23,467 bases of DNA from an uncultured Eubacteriales bacterium (GTDB lineage: Bacteria; Bacillota; Clostridia; Monoglobales; Monoglobaceae). A program made the position numbers and the translations under genes. Under the pieces are notes generated by a model. It had not been told where the DNA came from and searched no databases. It saw nothing but the letters and a program-made list of their open reading frames with translations. Below, in pieces: positions 21,701 through 23,467 of the stretch (position 1 is the stretch's first letter; each line of letters opens with the position of its first letter). The stretch covers positions 1 through 23,467 of the forward strand of contig UQOT01000025.1 of NCBI GenBank assembly GCA_900542675.1. The letters run 5' to 3'.

Positions 21701-23467
21701 ATACTTAGAACACGGGACGGACACAGTTTTAAATAAGAATATATTCAAGTATGATTTGGCGGGTAATGTGCTTGAGACATTGGGCGGCAGAAATTATATG
21801 GAAAACCTCAGCGATTACACAACCAAAACAGAATATGATTATATGGGTAATCCCATAAAATCATACAGAGCGGACGGAGCATACACAACCGCGGTGTATA
21901 ACAAGCAAGGACAGGCGGTATCGGTCACGGATTATATGGGAAATACGGAAACAAAGCAATATGACCAATTAGGTCGGGTGATAAAGACCGAGACGCCGTT
22001 TGACGGAAGCACTAATGCCAAAACATTGACATTCTATGACAACAATGGTAATATAACGGAAACAAGAGAACAGAATAATGAGATAGGCAAGGCGGAGCAT
22101 TATAAGGTCACAAAGTATGAGTATGACAGCCGTAACAGACTTGTGTGCGTGCAGGTGAATGACGGAGAGCGGGACATCTATACACAGTATGCATACGACA
22201 ATGTCGGTAACTTAGTAAAAACAGTAACAGGACAGACAAGTAAGCTGAGCAACTTATTTGGCACACTGCCTGCAGAAGCGGCAAGCAATACGTATGAGTA
22301 TGACAGGTTTGGCAATGTTGTAAAACATACTGATGCAATGGGGCAAAGCGAGACGGCACAGTATAATCTGATGAAGCTGCCTATAACCCAAACCGATAGA
22401 AACGGCAGCATAACAACCAACACATATAACGCCTACGGAAGTCTTCTTACAAGTAAGGTAGGCTCATATGCGATAACCAATACGTATAGTGCGAATAATT
22501 TGTTAATAAGCGCAAGCAACGGACAAAGCGGCGGCGACGTCAGCTACACCTATGACGCATACGGCAATGTGGCAAGCGAGACAACAAACGGAGTCATCAA
22601 TACCTATACGTATGACACAGACGGCAACCGCACAAGCTTCACGCAGAAAAAGGGAACAAATACCATACAAAACGCGTCATATACATATGACAGTATTAAT
22701 CAATTGACAAGCGTAAGCTTCGGCAACAGTATAAGCGCAAGCTATGCATATGACGCCAACGGAAGGCTGAAGCAGGAAAACAGAGGTGTTGTAAGCAGTA
22801 TATATTCATATAACAAAGCGGGCTTGGTGACAGGTATGTCTAATACTAAAGGTGACCGTTACAGCTATAAGTATCGTCTTGATGGAAGACAGTATGCAAA
22901 ATATTACGGTGATGAGGAAGCGCAGTATGAGTATAACGATTTAGGACAGCTTGTGTATGAGTATGTGGGTTGTGTGGATGTGGATTATACATATGACACA
23001 CGCGGAAATCGAACAAATATGAGCGAGGCTAACGGTATATATGAAACATATACAGCATATTCGTATGATAAGAATAACAGACTATTAACGGAGAAAGTAA
23101 CGAAGAATACTAATAGCGAGATTAGGAGCTCCGAATATACATATGACAAAAACGGAAATACATTAAGAAAAAGAATTCAGAAAAAAGAGACATCAAGTGC
23201 GAATTATGAACCAGTGAACGATATAACATATATTTATAACCACCGTAATGAGCTGACATATTATGACAACATAGAGGGAGATTTTGACGGCGAAAGCCAA
23301 TGCGGATACAAATACGATGCAACAGGAAGACTGAGAAATAAGCATGATGAAGACGGAGAAGATATAATAAACTATTATTGGGACGGAAGTAATATAGTAC
23401 TGGAGGAGAAAAGCACAAGCAATGATATCTATTACAGAGGAATAAATATGATAGCCCAAAACGCGGG
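18744..23467 (+). CDS. Large secreted RHS/YD-repeat protein (C-terminus beyond window)
   Basis: At least 1574 residues, open to the right edge. The start is a TTG, with GGGGGTG six bases upstream, beginning a signal peptide (MKIKIVLTFLLAVISVSC, cleaved near VYAS). Residues ~30-500 form an N-terminal region typical of wall or secreted RHS proteins (VTYKELDLSLPGKNGHNLNL). From about residue 510 many YD repeats follow (TYDAYDRVTQKT, QYDQLGRVIKTE, YTYDTDGNRTSF, EYDRFGNVVKHTD). A non-repeat beta-rich insert sits near residues 847-955. The last visible stretch (YYWDGSNIVLEE, YYRGINMIAQNA) is close to the RHS core end, after which a variable C-terminal tip, often a toxin, would be expected. YD repeats in this class form a shell around the tip. 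The frame stays the same at the start, middle and end. It lies downstream of agrBD. Confidence 0.92.
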   Translation, partial: MKIKIVLTFLLAVISVSCITVYASTADSVNEVTEVNTLMSQFGSDYVPPFTISGDEVDLYEGEVTYKELDLSLPGKNGHNLNLYRAYNSNQNLNGYEYNGYITAGTMQTVPAYRYTIGRQEHYIVFNNEDDVADSITTDTSKVNNNIKKDANGFEYQPITSVKVDGGNLTLTRDKTADKVWLREKSVSDYSDYINNKDVVIGENWSVRMPQLVRTLFSTNVSDTIRRYTYLFRSETGETENIKYALKNTDDGWVIDEDSIEREYDSGYKSTVYQETQSHKLGFNYDIAIADINGKTYYFNMNILAFASSVLPVAVTDRYDNVIYYTQNADGSVKIVDTMGRVVNVSSSGISVTAGDMNKSVVYSHREIYDSERDPYGKLACLTTHVLSVSRNSDDNTDITEYYMKYRPIKIDSTFEEYSPKVTKTVYPTNAYIEYIYENEPSIKKYAVNSNKSNTTCDYREYRVKQKNIYENGSLKNTEEYIAKDLSNKAKTVEVRETLPGDVKKYDKYSYDSYGRLNKEEVSFNPTVAGKNVRVEYGYSDAFSELPSEDLTSGRIKSIRSAYIMNTRKYIDNKLVSSYDTGYNKKRLPTHKEQGEYSEDYTYDESYGMPLTETVKRDMNTTVKKVNTLTADKKNIAKSNIYENNALKKTIEYSYNSDGTLAQTKEQSDEYGNIITDYAYTYNTDGSYSTEATVKNVQNADNVTSDIQTTKSCDSLGRLASETDGNGNVTSYLYDKANRIIKQTNPDGTYKTVSYNIAQNSVTVTDENGSITTNDYTPFGKPEKVYLNNNTNDIVGEYTYDKLDRVIKTRAYQELKGSSVTEQYTYDAYDRVTQKTCTSTQGAMDTEAYSYDYDVSFEELGSIYASNQIDVSEYDKALVIFVSPAGYSGNKNEVTVYTDGTSVYTAKLCKGQTDTVAVDLHNKSKLKVNASRKAEVYVKYLKDSDEINLLGDEGQTVTTTYTGDSTYVKPTEVKHMDGFGNVVSETYLEHGTDTVLNKNIFKYDLAGNVLETLGGRNYMENLSDYTTKTEYDYMGNPIKSYRADGAYTTAVYNKQGQAVSVTDYMGNTETKQYDQLGRVIKTETPFDGSTNAKTLTFYDNNGNITETREQNNEIGKAEHYKVTKYEYDSRNRLVCVQVNDGERDIYTQYAYDNVGNLVKTVTGQTSKLSNLFGTLPAEAASNTYEYDRFGNVVKHTDAMGQSETAQYNLMKLPITQTDRNGSITTNTYNAYGSLLTSKVGSYAITNTYSANNLLISASNGQSGGDVSYTYDAYGNVASETTNGVINTYTYDTDGNRTSFTQKKGTNTIQNASYTYDSINQLTSVSFGNSISASYAYDANGRLKQENRGVVSSIYSYNKAGLVTGMSNTKGDRYSYKYRLDGRQYAKYYGDEEAQYEYNDLGQLVYEYVGCVDVDYTYDTRGNRTNMSEANGIYETYTAYSYDKNNRLLTEKVTKNTNSEIRSSEYTYDKNGNTLRKRIQKKETSSANYEPVNDITYIYNHRNELTYYDNIEGDFDGESQCGYKYDATGRLRNKHDEDGEDIINYYWDGSNIVLEEKSTSNDIYYRGINMIAQNA

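Noticed and set aside
19319..23459. Many minus-strand frames of 65-115 residues opposite the RHS gene
   Set aside because: YD repeats are rich in Tyr and Asp codons, which leaves long antisense frames by chance; none has a binding site or a known motif.
1..23467. CRISPR arrays, tRNA, rRNA, integrase or transposase genes
   Set aside because: I saw no regularly spaced repeats with unique spacers, no tRNA-like cloverleaf and no recombinase motif; the only mobile signs are the two noncoding inverted-repeat elements.

Overview
The window looks like a chromosomal segment of a low-to-moderate GC Gram-positive anaerobe of the class Clostridia, probably a gut or plant-fibre fermenter. This is inferred from strong GGAGG-type ribosome binding sites, sigma-A-like promoters with 16-18 base spacers, an Agr-type cyclic peptide system with a typical clostridial AgrD, and a set of plant cell-wall enzymes. 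A species cannot be named from the sequence alone.

Positions 1-9000, carbohydrate sensing and use. A hybrid sensor histidine kinase runs off the left edge on the minus strand. It is followed by a minus-strand GH120 beta-xylosidase. A secreted PL1 pectate lyase runs divergently on the plus strand and is followed after only 15 bases by a MocR-type regulator. A short palindromic insertion-like repeat and a terminator close this block.

Positions 8680-9930. A lipoprotein of the ComEC-like metallo-beta-lactamase fold and a small XRE-type helix-turn-helix regulator are divergent. The space between them holds three related palindromic operator-like sites.

Positions 9931-10800 hold no conventional gene but carry much structure. 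There is a 312-base inverted-repeat element that shares a module with the earlier repeat. After it comes what reads as a complete type I toxin-antitoxin locus: promoter, leader hairpin masking the ribosome binding site, 24-residue membrane peptide, overlapping terminator hairpins, and a consensus promoter on the opposite strand for an antisense RNA of about 90 nt.

Positions 10755-14745. A YfcE-like phosphodiesterase, a short formate/nitrite-transporter-family protein and a sugar O-acetyltransferase form an operon. A GH51 alpha-L-arabinofuranosidase follows with its own promoter and a terminator.

Positions 14800-23467. This is a quorum-sensing island in the order agrA-agrC-agrB-agrD. It has a LytTR-type direct-repeat site and promoter just upstream of agrB. 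Next come a perfect 16-bp hairpin, an exported helical protein of unknown function, and a very large signal-peptide-bearing RHS/YD-repeat protein that leaves the window at its right edge. No clear terminator or new promoter separates agrBD from the RHS genes, so the peptide signal may control deployment of the RHS protein. The type I toxin-antitoxin locus and the agr-RHS island are the two most interesting systems here.
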